This document shows, one piece after another, positions 9,223-17,940 of a stretch of 62,620 bases of DNA. Each line of letters starts with the position of its first letter. Positions within the stretch are counted from its first letter, which is position 1. The position numbers were made by a program, and so were the translations under genes. This DNA is from a virus, in the IMG/VR virus record IMGVR_UViG_3300048837_000408, positions 1 to 62,620 of that record. One strand, given 5' to 3'. Below the pieces are notes generated by a model, which saw nothing but the letters and a program-made list of their open reading frames with translations, was not told the DNA's origin and did no database searches.

Positions 9223-9261
9223 GGCGGGGAGGTAAGTCTGTCCTGGGACGCCCTCCCCGCC
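9223..9261 (+). terminator. GC-rich hairpin between late genes
   Basis: A perfect 10-bp inverted repeat (9223-9232 GGCGGGGAGG with 9252-9261 CCTCCCCGCC) has a 19-nt loop and no U-tract. It lies between the gene ending at 9204 and the start at 9293. It may attenuate read-through from the highly expressed capsid region. Confidence 0.5.
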
Positions 9262-9292
9262 TTGCTCTGCCCGCTACAGGAGGCGGGTGGAT

Positions 9293-10189
9293 ATGGCAAC
9301 GAACAAACACTTATTGTTTCCCGAGCATAAGCACAGCAATACGGTACGTATTATTGGCTTTGCAAAATCAAGCCGGGAAGAAGCATTCAAGAAACCCGGC
9401 AGTGACGCTTGGGCATTAAACGAGATGCACGAACAGTCCTGGTGTGATATGAGCCAGATCACTGGTTGGTTTCAGATCCACCCCAAGTTTGATTATTTCC
9501 GCAAGAACAATCGCAACTCACCTAACCACTGGCCCTGGCTACAACAGTGGCATCCCTTCCCTGTCTGGATGATGGACAAGTTTGATGACATCCCCAACTC
9601 AGTACGCTTCCCGTTAGAAGACTGCATTGATACCTTCGGGCAGTATTTCACCAGCACCCCCGCCTATGAACTGGCGCTGGCGATGCTGATGGGCTATGAG
9701 CGCATTGAAGTCTATGGAATTGAGATGTCGGCGGATAGCGAGTATGTCTACCAGAAGGCGGGATTTGAATACCTGATTGGTTTCGCAAGGGGATTGGGGC
9801 ATGAGATTTATCTACCCCAGGATTGCTCCCTGCTACGCGGCAACCTGTATGCCTATGAGGATCTACGGGCGGCATCTCGCACCTACTATGGTTTCCGCGA
9901 ACGCTACCTGACCGAACAGTGTCAGACCAGCTTGGCTGTCCTCAATCAGTGGACGGGTAAGATGCAAGAGATCCAAGAGATCATGCAAGACCCGGAAGCT
10001 CCTATTCCGATGGACAGCCGTAAGTGGTTTGCAGATCGTTATATCCAACGGCGGGATGAGCACCTGATCAAGACCACGGAAGCAGCGGCTTGGCAGGGTG
10101 CGTGGGGTGAGATGAGAGAGTTGGTTCATTGGCATGACAGCCAGAACATTCCTTTGGATCGGGTGGAGGCTGAAAATGTCGAAGCGTAA
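9293..10189 (+). CDS. Conserved phage protein, possibly DUF115/MptE-like
   Basis: 298 aa. It begins with a Rossmann-like strand (TVRIIGFAKSSREEAF), then WALNEMH, a W-x-Q-x-H segment and YFTSTPAYELALAMLMGYE followed by IEVYGIEMSA. This pattern resembles the DUF115/MptE-like family of nucleotide-sugar or pterin-related enzymes that some phages carry among virion genes. The identification rests on recall only. The AGGAGG site at 9278-9283 selects the ATG at 9293. It overlaps the next gene by 14 nt. Confidence 0.6.
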   Translation: MATNKHLLFPEHKHSNTVRIIGFAKSSREEAFKKPGSDAWALNEMHEQSWCDMSQITGWFQIHPKFDYFRKNNRNSPNHWPWLQQWHPFPVWMMDKFDDIPNSVRFPLEDCIDTFGQYFTSTPAYELALAMLMGYERIEVYGIEMSADSEYVYQKAGFEYLIGFARGLGHEIYLPQDCSLLRGNLYAYEDLRAASRTYYGFRERYLTEQCQTSLAVLNQWTGKMQEIQEIMQDPEAPIPMDSRKWFADRYIQRRDEHLIKTTEAAAWQGAWGEMRELVHWHDSQNIPLDRVEAENVEA

Positions 10190-10961
10190 TCGTGGTCGCC
10201 GGATGCCTCAGAGGAACCCTGAGCGTGAAGCCCAGATCCTCAATACGCCCGTTCAGGACTTGATGCAAGAGATGGTGGTGCGGGAGTTCATCAATAAGAT
10301 GGCTGACCCCACTATCACAGAACTACAACGCTTCAACCTACAGATGGAACTCCAACGATTTGTGCGTGGGGATGCCTCCCTGTTAGCGCAAGCGGATGAC
10401 CCAGCAATAGCAGAACAGATCAATCAGATGCGAGCGAAACGGGCGGCGATTGATGAGGCTGAACAGAAGTTCTCAAAAGACCCGCTGAAGTTTGTGGATG
10501 AAGTGATTACGGACGCGGAGAAGAAAGCCAGTAGGCGTCCTGGGGATCAGGATCAGCGCAGAGTGGTAGCTGCCCAGAAGTACCAGACTCTCAGGCAGCA
10601 GATGGTAGCTGAACGTAAGTACCAGGAACTCCAACTGGCGAAGATGATTGCTACCGGCCCAAAACGGCTGGTTCATATCGACCCCGAGTATGAAACCGTA
10701 TCTACTCAAAATGGCCCCCTGATGCAAGAGATCCCCGTCATGGTGTCCACGATGGGCAAGCATTATCAACTAAAGACTGGCGACCAGATGGTTCCTGAAA
10801 TTCTGGCGCGGATCTACGAACAGAAAAGGCGCACCCGTCAGGAACAGCACGAACGGGAGAACGCCTTAGATTTCAGCCGGAACCGAGAAAAGACGGAAGT
10901 CGATCAAGACATGATCCAGATCGACCGCAAGTACGGTTCGAAGATGAACATTCTACAGTAG
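10176..10961 (+). CDS. Virion-region protein of unknown function, coiled-coil rich
   Basis: 261 aa. A very basic N-terminus (MSKRNRGRRMPQRNPERE) is followed by predicted helical, charged segments (about 40-140), a short beta-rich stretch (about 165-205) and another charged helix at the C-terminus. No family is recognised. The start at 10176 overlaps the preceding stop, suggesting translational coupling; the next gene starts 8 nt after the stop with GGAGG. It could be a neck, internal or assembly protein. Confidence 0.7.
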   Translation: MSKRNRGRRMPQRNPEREAQILNTPVQDLMQEMVVREFINKMADPTITELQRFNLQMELQRFVRGDASLLAQADDPAIAEQINQMRAKRAAIDEAEQKFSKDPLKFVDEVITDAEKKASRRPGDQDQRRVVAAQKYQTLRQQMVAERKYQELQLAKMIATGPKRLVHIDPEYETVSTQNGPLMQEIPVMVSTMGKHYQLKTGDQMVPEILARIYEQKRRTRQEQHERENALDFSRNREKTEVDQDMIQIDRKYGSKMNILQ

Positions 10962-10969
10962 GAGGCACG

Positions 10970-12118
10970 ATGGCTGAGGCAACGTCAACGAGAAAAGAAT
11001 TACGCAGGGTGATCGCCCGAGCAGCACGCCTAGAGTTCTTCAGGCGTTACTCAGCCAATGAGGTTGCCCTGACCGGAACCCCCACCACCACATCCCTGAC
11101 CAGTTCTTCACTGACGCAGGTAGCAAGCTTTTGGCAAAATGCCTGGGCGTATGTGGTGGATGGGACACAGGCCGGAGCGGAGCGCAAAGTCACCGCCTTT
11201 GATGCTGTGACCGATGCCCTCACGTTGGAGTACGCTTTAGCTGGCGCTCCGGCAGCAGGGGTAATGATTGAACTCTATGATACATGGTCGGCTGCGGATA
11301 TACATGACGCCATCAACCGGGCGATCCGCGAATGGGGGCGCATCTTCTTTGATTCTGTAATGGATCAGACCCTCATATTAAAGGAAGATACCATGGAGTA
11401 CAGCCTGACCTCCCTGGTCAAGCGGGTCTGGTCATTGCGGAAAGTGCGAATTGAACAGGCAGGCAATTCAATTACAGGTCTAACCACCAGCGCGAGCGTA
11501 GTGGGTAGTCATGTGCAACTGGTACAAACCGCCATGTTCAAGACCAATGATCAGTACAACGGTTATAAGATCAGCATCTATGATGGGACGGGTGCGGGGC
11601 AGGTTGGGGATGTGGTGGATACGGTGGCGACTGGAACCTATATCACGGTACTGGCTACCCAATTTGCTACCACCCCAGACAGCACCTCGAAGTTCCGCCT
11701 ATGGCTTCCGTCTGAACAACTGTCGGACACTTGGCCCTTGGCGAACTGGCGCACCGACTCCCCCGAGTTCCCCGACTACCTGATCCTGAATAAGCTAGAA
11801 CCATCGTTCTATGGGATGCGGATGTACCTGTACTACACGCATGTTCCAACGGAACTGACAGCGGATGCAGACACGACCGTTGTTCCCAAAGAGTTCATTG
11901 TCAATCAGGCTCTCGCCTACCTGCATGAGTCCATGATGGGGGACAATCGTTCGGATGCCAACCGCCACGCCAATATTGCACAGGTGTATCGCAATCTGGC
12001 GACCGAGTATCGGGAACGGTTTGGCACGCGCCAACCGGCTACGATGGTGCAGGTGGAGGATAACCTGCCGTATGGGGCACACGCGGATTACATCAATCCT
12101 TTGGGATGGGGTGAATAA
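10970..12118 (+). CDS. Putative head-tail adaptor or neck protein
   Basis: 382 aa. The N-terminal helix is followed by Thr/Ser-rich beta segments and then a helical motif DIHDAINRAIREWGRIF (about residues 105-122) like those in phage connector/adaptor proteins. The C-terminus has a helical FIVNQALAYLHES stretch and a segment resembling adaptor C-termini. Placed between capsid genes and the tail propeller gene, an adaptor role is plausible but inferred. Its stop overlaps the next start by one base (TAATG). Confidence 0.6.
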   Translation: MAEATSTRKELRRVIARAARLEFFRRYSANEVALTGTPTTTSLTSSSLTQVASFWQNAWAYVVDGTQAGAERKVTAFDAVTDALTLEYALAGAPAAGVMIELYDTWSAADIHDAINRAIREWGRIFFDSVMDQTLILKEDTMEYSLTSLVKRVWSLRKVRIEQAGNSITGLTTSASVVGSHVQLVQTAMFKTNDQYNGYKISIYDGTGAGQVGDVVDTVATGTYITVLATQFATTPDSTSKFRLWLPSEQLSDTWPLANWRTDSPEFPDYLILNKLEPSFYGMRMYLYYTHVPTELTADADTTVVPKEFIVNQALAYLHESMMGDNRSDANRHANIAQVYRNLATEYRERFGTRQPATMVQVEDNLPYGAHADYINPLGWGE

Positions 12119-12324
12119 TGGATATAAGAATGGGATCAACTGGGTTAATTTTCATTGTCGCAGAGGATGATGTGGATAACTACATCCTCCGCCTAATTGA
12201 AAACCGTTATCACTCAGGCAAACAGCCAGAAATTAAAGCCATCAGTAATGACCGAGATGGGAAACTCTTTATGTCATTGGATTTTGGATTGGAAAATCCA
12301 GATCCAATTTACGTGGAGGATTGA
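12118..12324 (+). CDS. Small protein of unknown function
   Basis: 68 aa, acidic, no membrane segment or known motif. It starts on the last base of the preceding stop codon and so is probably translationally coupled. Its 3' end overlaps the 3' end of the antisense homing endonuclease gene by 16 nt, which marks the insertion edge of that element. Confidence 0.65.
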   Translation: MDIRMGSTGLIFIVAEDDVDNYILRLIENRYHSGKQPEIKAISNDRDGKLFMSLDFGLENPDPIYVED

Positions 12325-13148
12325 TGATCTGTCAAGAATGGCAACGCCTTCTCATACTTCCTCGCCAATCTGGTTTGGGGAGTGGAGTCGGCGTACATCC
12401 AGCGCAGGATTTCTTTAGCCCGATCTCCATGTACACGAACGGAGTATATCGAACAAGTGGATTGGAACATATGACCATTCCACTCATGGGGCTTTCGATC
12501 TCTCTCTGTAAAATATACTGGTGGTTGAACAACACATTCAAGAGAGTGTTGGATGCCTTTGGCGAAATTGAGACTTCCAAGTTCAACGCCGATAGACATA
12601 TCTCCGAGGTTTCGCCCAGTTTTCCTAATACTGATCCAGCCGTTTCCATCCCAATATCCTCGAAGGAAGTGAGACATGCATTCTGGGGGAACTGCTGGAA
12701 ATATTTTATTGAGAGACTTATGGGGATGCAATCCATATTGTTCAAGTTGTTCTACAAAATCCATCCCATACATAATCAATTGGGGCGTAGTAGCCTTCTC
12801 TTGAATAATAAAGTCAGAATCAATTACATCCCTCACCTGCAACAAGAGATCGTGATCTTTGGAAGTGAGAGCGGCACGTGTCCGATCTTGCCAGATGTTC
12901 CCATCCGCGAACATCAAACCCAGAAACCAAGCACTCTCCATAGACCAAGTTCCCAAGAACTCCCGGTTGTAATGGAACTTGGGATTCTTACGTCTGCGCT
13001 CACGCTGAGCATCAGAAAAATTTCTAGGTGTATATCCGACTTTTATAAGTTCACGATGAACTTTTTGCGGATATGTATTGAATTCTGCCGCAATCTCTTT
13101 CAGAGATTTCCCATCATCGTAAAGTTGTTTTGCCAGAATAGTATCCAT
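12309..13148 (-). CDS. Two-motif LAGLIDADG homing endonuclease with N-terminal HTH
   Basis: 279 aa. The N-terminal helix-turn-helix (about 10-40, SLKEIAAEFNTYPQKVHREL) is followed by two LAGLIDADG motifs: WFLGLMFADGNI at about 74-85 with Asp 82, and FLRGYWDGNGWI near 170. In the second motif the usual catalytic acidic residue is Asn (DGNG instead of DGDG), so one active site may be impaired, giving a nickase or an inactive enzyme. It lies antisense between two late genes, has its own RBS and promoter, and is AT-richer than its neighbours. Confidence 0.87.
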   Translation of the reverse strand: MDTILAKQLYDDGKSLKEIAAEFNTYPQKVHRELIKVGYTPRNFSDAQRERRRKNPKFHYNREFLGTWSMESAWFLGLMFADGNIWQDRTRAALTSKDHDLLLQVRDVIDSDFIIQEKATTPQLIMYGMDFVEQLEQYGLHPHKSLNKIFPAVPPECMSHFLRGYWDGNGWISIRKTGRNLGDMSIGVELGSLNFAKGIQHSLECVVQPPVYFTERDRKPHEWNGHMFQSTCSIYSVRVHGDRAKEILRWMYADSTPQTRLARKYEKALPFLTDHQSST

Positions 13149-13193
13149 GATTTATCTCCTGTTATATTATTGGTTTATATCGGTAACATCCTA

Positions 13194-13222
13194 ATTATAA
13201 ATCGGTTAGGAGGATATGTCAA
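13194..13222 (-). promoter_or_regulatory. Perfect-consensus promoter of the second homing endonuclease
   Basis: Minus strand: TTGACA (13217-13222), 17-bp spacer, TATAAT (13194-13199), exactly the sigma-70 consensus. The -35 box overlaps the start codon region of the plus-strand tail gene at 13222, and the spacer contains that gene's ribosome site in antisense. Confidence 0.85.
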
Positions 13223-15105
13223 TGGCTGAGCGCCAAGGTCATGTATCAATTGATAATCAACCATATCGTGTGTCGTTAGAGACTTACCGAGTTAGGGATG
13301 TATCTGACTTTAGCCCAAGAAGCTCAACCCCTGGTGGGGGCATCATCTTCTCCGAGATGTCCCTGTACCAACCCCTCAATCAAACCGATTGGCGACATGG
13401 GTTTGGGTTCCACTGGCACACGGACGCTGCTGGGTATCAGGAAACAGTGGGAAACATTGATGCCCGCCATTCTGGAATTGTGACCCTGTTCACTGCTAAG
13501 TCTGCCAGGAAATCCGCAACGCAAGCACTCCACGGCGGATTTACGCACACCCACGCTCCCGGTTATTTCCTGTGCTGGTCCGGGGCTACCTCCGGGGTGG
13601 TGCAGAAATTCACCATTCAGTCTGGGGCGTGGTCGGCTGTATCCGCATTGGATGATCCCACCAATTTCTGCTGGACGAATGGAACCTATACCTTCTCTTG
13701 TCCCAACGGGGCGCGGATCAAGAAATCAAACGCCGCCGATCTGGAAACATGGTCGGATGCGGGTGTCAATGAATATGCCACGGACTACAAATGGTTGGTT
13801 GGACATGATGGGTTTGTGTACGCGGGTAAGGATGATACCAATCAAGTCTACTATGGGGCGGCGGTAGACCTTTCCGATTTACACGGCAGACCGGAGGACG
13901 ACCCGGCTGTGATTTATGTTGGTCCCACCGGGCGCACCGTACTGGGTGCGGTGTCCTTCATTGGGGACTTATTCTTCTTCCGCTACGATGGGATCTTCAA
14001 GATGGATAAGGATCGCAGCGCAGCCCGTAGGGTACTGGACTACAGCGATCAAGTCCATCTGGATAACTTCCGCAGTGTGACGGTCTACAATGGCTCCCTG
14101 TATTTCCCCATCCGTAACCAACTCTGGCAGTGGAATGGGACACGCACGGCAATTGTAACACCCCCCACCCTGACGGACACTTTCCCCTATGTATCCTACT
14201 CCAAGTTCGACAACCTGACCGTGATCGGAAACTTCCTATTCCTGACCGCCAAGACATCTGACGCCAATAACTTCTACGACTTACTGTGCTTTGATGGGGT
14301 GGGCTGGCAGAAATTAGCAAGACTTACCACCACCAATGGGGACAGCATCGGTTCGATGCGCTGGCTGGCGGGGGGAACTGTAAATGATTGGCTCTGGTTC
14401 AACCATTACTCGCTTACGGCTGAAGTTGCCGGGGTATATTATTTCCCACTCAGGCTGCAAGACGAGTACCCGTATGCCTCCCTCCCCACCTCCGGGCAAC
14501 ACTCCATTATTTCTTCCAAGATAGACGCTGGCTTCCGGCGTATTCAAAAGTCCAGCCCATCCGTTTTGATTGAAGCCAGTTCTCTAAGTGCGGGACACCA
14601 GTATCTCAAAATCTACTACCGTCTGAATAATGCTACTGCCTGGACTGCCTGGGGCGGGACGGATGGTACGACCAATATTATCTCAGCAAATGGTGTAACG
14701 GAACTGGTGAACCCGATTGCGGCTGGCACGATTGAATACTACTGGATGCAGTTCAGGGTGGATCTTGTGACCGACAGCGCCACGGTTTCGCCGGTACTGG
14801 AGGGGATTACCTTACGCCTCCTGATGCGTCCCGATACCGACTATGGTTATTCCTTTGACATCATCGCGGAGCAGGATTACGAATACGGACTACAGATGGT
14901 ACAGCGTGATCCCAAAGATATGATCACTGACCTGCGGGCAGCGCGAGACAGCAAAGCCCCCATTGCCTTTGTCGATCCCTTTGGGGATAGTCATCGTTGT
15001 TATCTAACCAGTGTCAACGAACTGGCGACAGAGTGGATGCCGGATGGGGTGGGGCCAAGTGAGAAAATATCCCACCGTATCACGGTCAACTTAATAGCGG
15101 TCTAA
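13222..15105 (+). CDS. Tail protein with beta-propeller-like repeats (nozzle candidate)
   Basis: 627 aa. The body has recurrent strand patterns ending in aromatic and Gly/Asp turns, such as GYFLCWSGATSG, DGFVYAGKDDTNQVYYG and FFFRYDGIFKMDKD, as in beta-propellers. Short-tailed phages often have a propeller protein as the tail nozzle, and phages generally have such proteins as tail-tip hubs. The C-terminal quarter (SSPSVLIEASSLSAGHQYLK onward) looks like a beta-sandwich. GGAGG selects the ATG at 13222 over the one at 13216. It is upstream of the nuclease-fold gene and fibre gene. Confidence 0.7.
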   Translation: MAERQGHVSIDNQPYRVSLETYRVRDVSDFSPRSSTPGGGIIFSEMSLYQPLNQTDWRHGFGFHWHTDAAGYQETVGNIDARHSGIVTLFTAKSARKSATQALHGGFTHTHAPGYFLCWSGATSGVVQKFTIQSGAWSAVSALDDPTNFCWTNGTYTFSCPNGARIKKSNAADLETWSDAGVNEYATDYKWLVGHDGFVYAGKDDTNQVYYGAAVDLSDLHGRPEDDPAVIYVGPTGRTVLGAVSFIGDLFFFRYDGIFKMDKDRSAARRVLDYSDQVHLDNFRSVTVYNGSLYFPIRNQLWQWNGTRTAIVTPPTLTDTFPYVSYSKFDNLTVIGNFLFLTAKTSDANNFYDLLCFDGVGWQKLARLTTTNGDSIGSMRWLAGGTVNDWLWFNHYSLTAEVAGVYYFPLRLQDEYPYASLPTSGQHSIISSKIDAGFRRIQKSSPSVLIEASSLSAGHQYLKIYYRLNNATAWTAWGGTDGTTNIISANGVTELVNPIAAGTIEYYWMQFRVDLVTDSATVSPVLEGITLRLLMRPDTDYGYSFDIIAEQDYEYGLQMVQRDPKDMITDLRAARDSKAPIAFVDPFGDSHRCYLTSVNELATEWMPDGVGPSEKISHRITVNLIAV

Positions 15106-15831
15106 ATGCCTAGGACTACGAGAAAGACACTCAATAAAGGGTATGTTCAACTGCAGAGCCGGGTCAAACGAATCCGGCTGGATAAGAACCCGGAACGCCC
15201 CTTCCGTATGCGGGCGAAGTCTCTGATCCCTACGGAGCGTCTGCATAAATCCCCCTGGTGGTGGGTGACGCACCGCAGAGGCATCCGCCGACCACAGATC
15301 GGGGAAGAACCATTGGAGGCGCGGGCTGTTCCACACAGTCTGGTCAAGGGAACCAAGCCGGAACGAATCGTATTCAAGTGGTTATCGGATCACTACTATA
15401 TCAGCGGTGTCGACTTCGATTTTCAAAGCTCGCTTTCCGGTGGTCGTCTTGAATTGGGTGGCATAGTCGTTGACTTCATCTTCCCCATTCTGAAGATGGC
15501 TCTACAAGTTCAGGGACCAACCCACGATCAGTACGCCCGGATGCGGAAAGACAATGAACAGCGGTTGATGTTGGAGGCGATGGGCTACCACGTCTTCTTT
15601 ATCGAGATGGACATCATCTACAACGAGCCACGCTTTGATGAGTATATGCGGAGATTGCTGGGTCTGGGTTATCCCAAGTGGGGCGGGGAGGTCAATGGAT
15701 TTCATGTGGTCCACGATGGGACAGAGGAACAGATGGAGAAGTTGAATACCATCCTCCTTCTAGCCCTGAGCCTTGAACGTAAATTCAATGATGCCAATGA
15801 GAAGTTATTGGGAGTGAGGGTGGACGTATGA
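15106..15831 (+). CDS. Restriction-endonuclease-fold protein in the tail module
   Basis: 241 aa. Residues about 85-175 match the small PD-(D/E)XK / DUF559-VSR-like layout: an early helix with Glu (KPERIVFKWL), a strand with Asp (GGIVVDFIF), the strand MALQVQGPTH, then a helix and GYHVFFIEMD. The usual second acidic and Lys positions are Gln (QVQ), a variant that recurs in related phage proteins. The basic N-terminus (residues 1-60) may bind DNA. Its position between tail genes suggests a structural or virion-delivered nuclease; the activity is unproven. It overlaps the fibre gene start (ATGA). Confidence 0.65.
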   Translation: MPRTTRKTLNKGYVQLQSRVKRIRLDKNPERPFRMRAKSLIPTERLHKSPWWWVTHRRGIRRPQIGEEPLEARAVPHSLVKGTKPERIVFKWLSDHYYISGVDFDFQSSLSGGRLELGGIVVDFIFPILKMALQVQGPTHDQYARMRKDNEQRLMLEAMGYHVFFIEMDIIYNEPRFDEYMRRLLGLGYPKWGGEVNGFHVVHDGTEEQMEKLNTILLLALSLERKFNDANEKLLGVRVDV

Positions 15832-17771
15832 CGGTTCTGGCAACACTTGAGTCAGTAGAGGAAACCCTACAGCGGATTGAACTGGTAGCCAACGAGATCC
15901 ACCAGAAGCTCACCATCTCGGGTGATCAGATCGTGGTGATTGGGGGACTGTCAGATATTTCCGAAGACCTGGGGCTGATCAAGGCGGGTGAGTTCCGGTC
16001 AGGTACGGGTGTCCCTCTCAAGAGTGGTTTTACTGGGGTGCGGATCGGCGCTCCTGGCTGGCTGTACGGCAGCACCCGCTATGCCATTGTGGGGATGCAA
16101 GCGGATGTGCTCAAGTTCGGATTATCCGTAGAGACTGGGGAGATCCTGGCACAGTTAGGTACGATTGCGGGCTGGACGATCAACGATACTCAGATCACCA
16201 AGGGCAACCTGATCATTGACAGCAGCGTACCCTCTATTGAGACTGCGGATTACAGCCCTGGTTTGATTGGCTTCAAGATGAACGGTGCTGGGAATGCGGA
16301 GTTCGCTAACGTGCGGGTGCGCGGGGAGATCCGGGCTACGGTACTGGCCTATAACGAACTGACTGCTACGGCTGGGAGCCAGGGCATCTTCAAGAGTGCT
16401 GGGAAGCTGCAATCAGATGTCACCGTACCGGCCTCCCCCACCACATTCAACCTGGACATATCCGATCCAGCTTCCGGCCATGCTCAGTTATTCGCAGCCA
16501 ATGATCTACTCCTGATTGCTACCGGAACGACAAAGACCTGGGTGAAGGTCAATTCAGCCAGCGATCAAACTACGTTCTGGCGCTACGTGTGTGTCATCCA
16601 ATCTGGGTCAGAAACCACCCACCGGGCGGGAGCCATTGTGGTGGATTACGGAGCATCCGGTCAGGGTTTCCTGTATATGACCGCCGATGATCCTGATGGC
16701 CCATTCTATTCCATCCGTACCCATGCGGGTGCACCCTGGACAACCCAAACAGAACTAGGTAGGTTCGGCAATCTCAAAAATGGGTGGGGGTATGGGGCAT
16801 CCAACATTTATGGAATTGCACTTGGAACCTATGCCGCCAACCAAGGGAACATGACCTGGGATCCCCCTAATGGGCTGCGCCTGGGGATTCATAATGTCAC
16901 CTATATGCAATTCTACAGTGATGGGGGCGTAGGAAAAGCTAAAATCCTGGGCAAGCTAGAGATGCCGGGAACCAGCAGCGCCATCTCCATTGGAGCAACC
17001 CCGCCTACCGCTGCCAATGCGGGGACAGGTGTTTGGATTGATCGGACTGGTTTCTACTCCCTGGCTTCTAATGTCTATCAAGTAAAGATAGATGCTACCA
17101 ATGGAAAGTTATATGCAGGTGGTGGCGATGTCATCCTGGACATAGATGGATTGACCTTTGCTTATGGTACTACTACCAAGACGGTTAGCTGGAAGACGGG
17201 GGCAACTGAGTATGGAAAGATACGGGTAGTCAACGCAGTTCCCGGTCAGGCTCGGATAAATTTCTACACTGATGGGATAGTAGAAGCCTACTTAGATTCT
17301 GTCTATGGCATGTGGGCATCCAATCTCTACTCAAATGAAAACGTAAAGTATAAAGGCGCATTGATTTATGAGGATGCAGGTGGGGGAACGACTCTAGTAT
17401 ATGGGTTCCACCCACTTGCTGCCCCCCTGACATCTACTGCCTGGGATGGGGACGCACGATCCACCACAGCAAAAACCAAGATCGACCTATCCTCTGTCTT
17501 TGGCGCACCCGCTGGAGTCAAAGCAGTTATGTGCGATATAGCCATCCGAGATAGTGGGAGTTCTGGGGCAGATACTTATCTAATCCTCAGTCCGAACAAT
17601 ACATCTGGATCTGGTTTACTCACGGATTGCGGTGGACAGGTGGACGATAGTTGGGAGCGTGACAATCTCATTGTACCCTGTGATGCTAACGGGGATATTT
17701 ATTTTCAGAATGTAGCCAGTGGTGCGGGCACAATGGATGTGTTCCTCACCATCTGGGGTTATTGGATCTAA
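15828..17771 (+). CDS. Tail fibre or minor tail protein
   Basis: 647 aa. A short helical N-terminus (about 1-35, suited to trimerisation or attachment) is followed by long Gly/Thr/Asn-rich beta sequence with repetitive strand-turn units, and a C-terminal beta-sandwich ending DVFLTIWGYWI. The C-terminal domain (about 520-647) resembles the receptor-binding tips found on many phage fibres. It is translationally coupled to the preceding gene (ATGA). It probably contributes to host recognition; the receptor is unknown. Confidence 0.78.
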   Translation: MTVLATLESVEETLQRIELVANEIHQKLTISGDQIVVIGGLSDISEDLGLIKAGEFRSGTGVPLKSGFTGVRIGAPGWLYGSTRYAIVGMQADVLKFGLSVETGEILAQLGTIAGWTINDTQITKGNLIIDSSVPSIETADYSPGLIGFKMNGAGNAEFANVRVRGEIRATVLAYNELTATAGSQGIFKSAGKLQSDVTVPASPTTFNLDISDPASGHAQLFAANDLLLIATGTTKTWVKVNSASDQTTFWRYVCVIQSGSETTHRAGAIVVDYGASGQGFLYMTADDPDGPFYSIRTHAGAPWTTQTELGRFGNLKNGWGYGASNIYGIALGTYAANQGNMTWDPPNGLRLGIHNVTYMQFYSDGGVGKAKILGKLEMPGTSSAISIGATPPTAANAGTGVWIDRTGFYSLASNVYQVKIDATNGKLYAGGGDVILDIDGLTFAYGTTTKTVSWKTGATEYGKIRVVNAVPGQARINFYTDGIVEAYLDSVYGMWASNLYSNENVKYKGALIYEDAGGGTTLVYGFHPLAAPLTSTAWDGDARSTTAKTKIDLSSVFGAPAGVKAVMCDIAIRDSGSSGADTYLILSPNNTSGSGLLTDCGGQVDDSWERDNLIVPCDANGDIYFQNVASGAGTMDVFLTIWGYWI

Positions 17772-17781
17772 GGGAGAACAC

Positions 17782-17940
17782 ATGACGAAAGAACAGTTGA
17801 TGGAAATGTTGCAACAAGAGGAAGAACAACTCAAACAATTCAGCCATGAGGTCAATGCAGAACTGGCCTTCCGGCAGGGACGTATCAAAATATTAGCAGA
17901 ACTTCTACAGAAAGAGGAACAGAATGAGCAATCCGAGTGA
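17782..17940 (+). CDS. Small coiled-coil protein between fibre and endolysin
   Basis: 52 aa, almost entirely Gln/Glu/Leu-rich helix (TKEQLMEMLQQEEEQLKQF), with a GGGAG ribosome site 6 nt before the ATG. Its end overlaps the endolysin start by 17 nt. Role unknown; such small proteins are sometimes fibre chaperones or lysis accessories. Confidence 0.72.
   Translation: MTKEQLMEMLQQEEEQLKQFSHEVNAELAFRQGRIKILAELLQKEEQNEQSE

Noticed and set aside
12321-13229. 302-codon plus-strand frame opposite the second homing endonuclease
   Set aside because: The minus-strand frame has both LAGLIDADG motifs, an RBS and a consensus promoter; the plus-strand frame has no family features.
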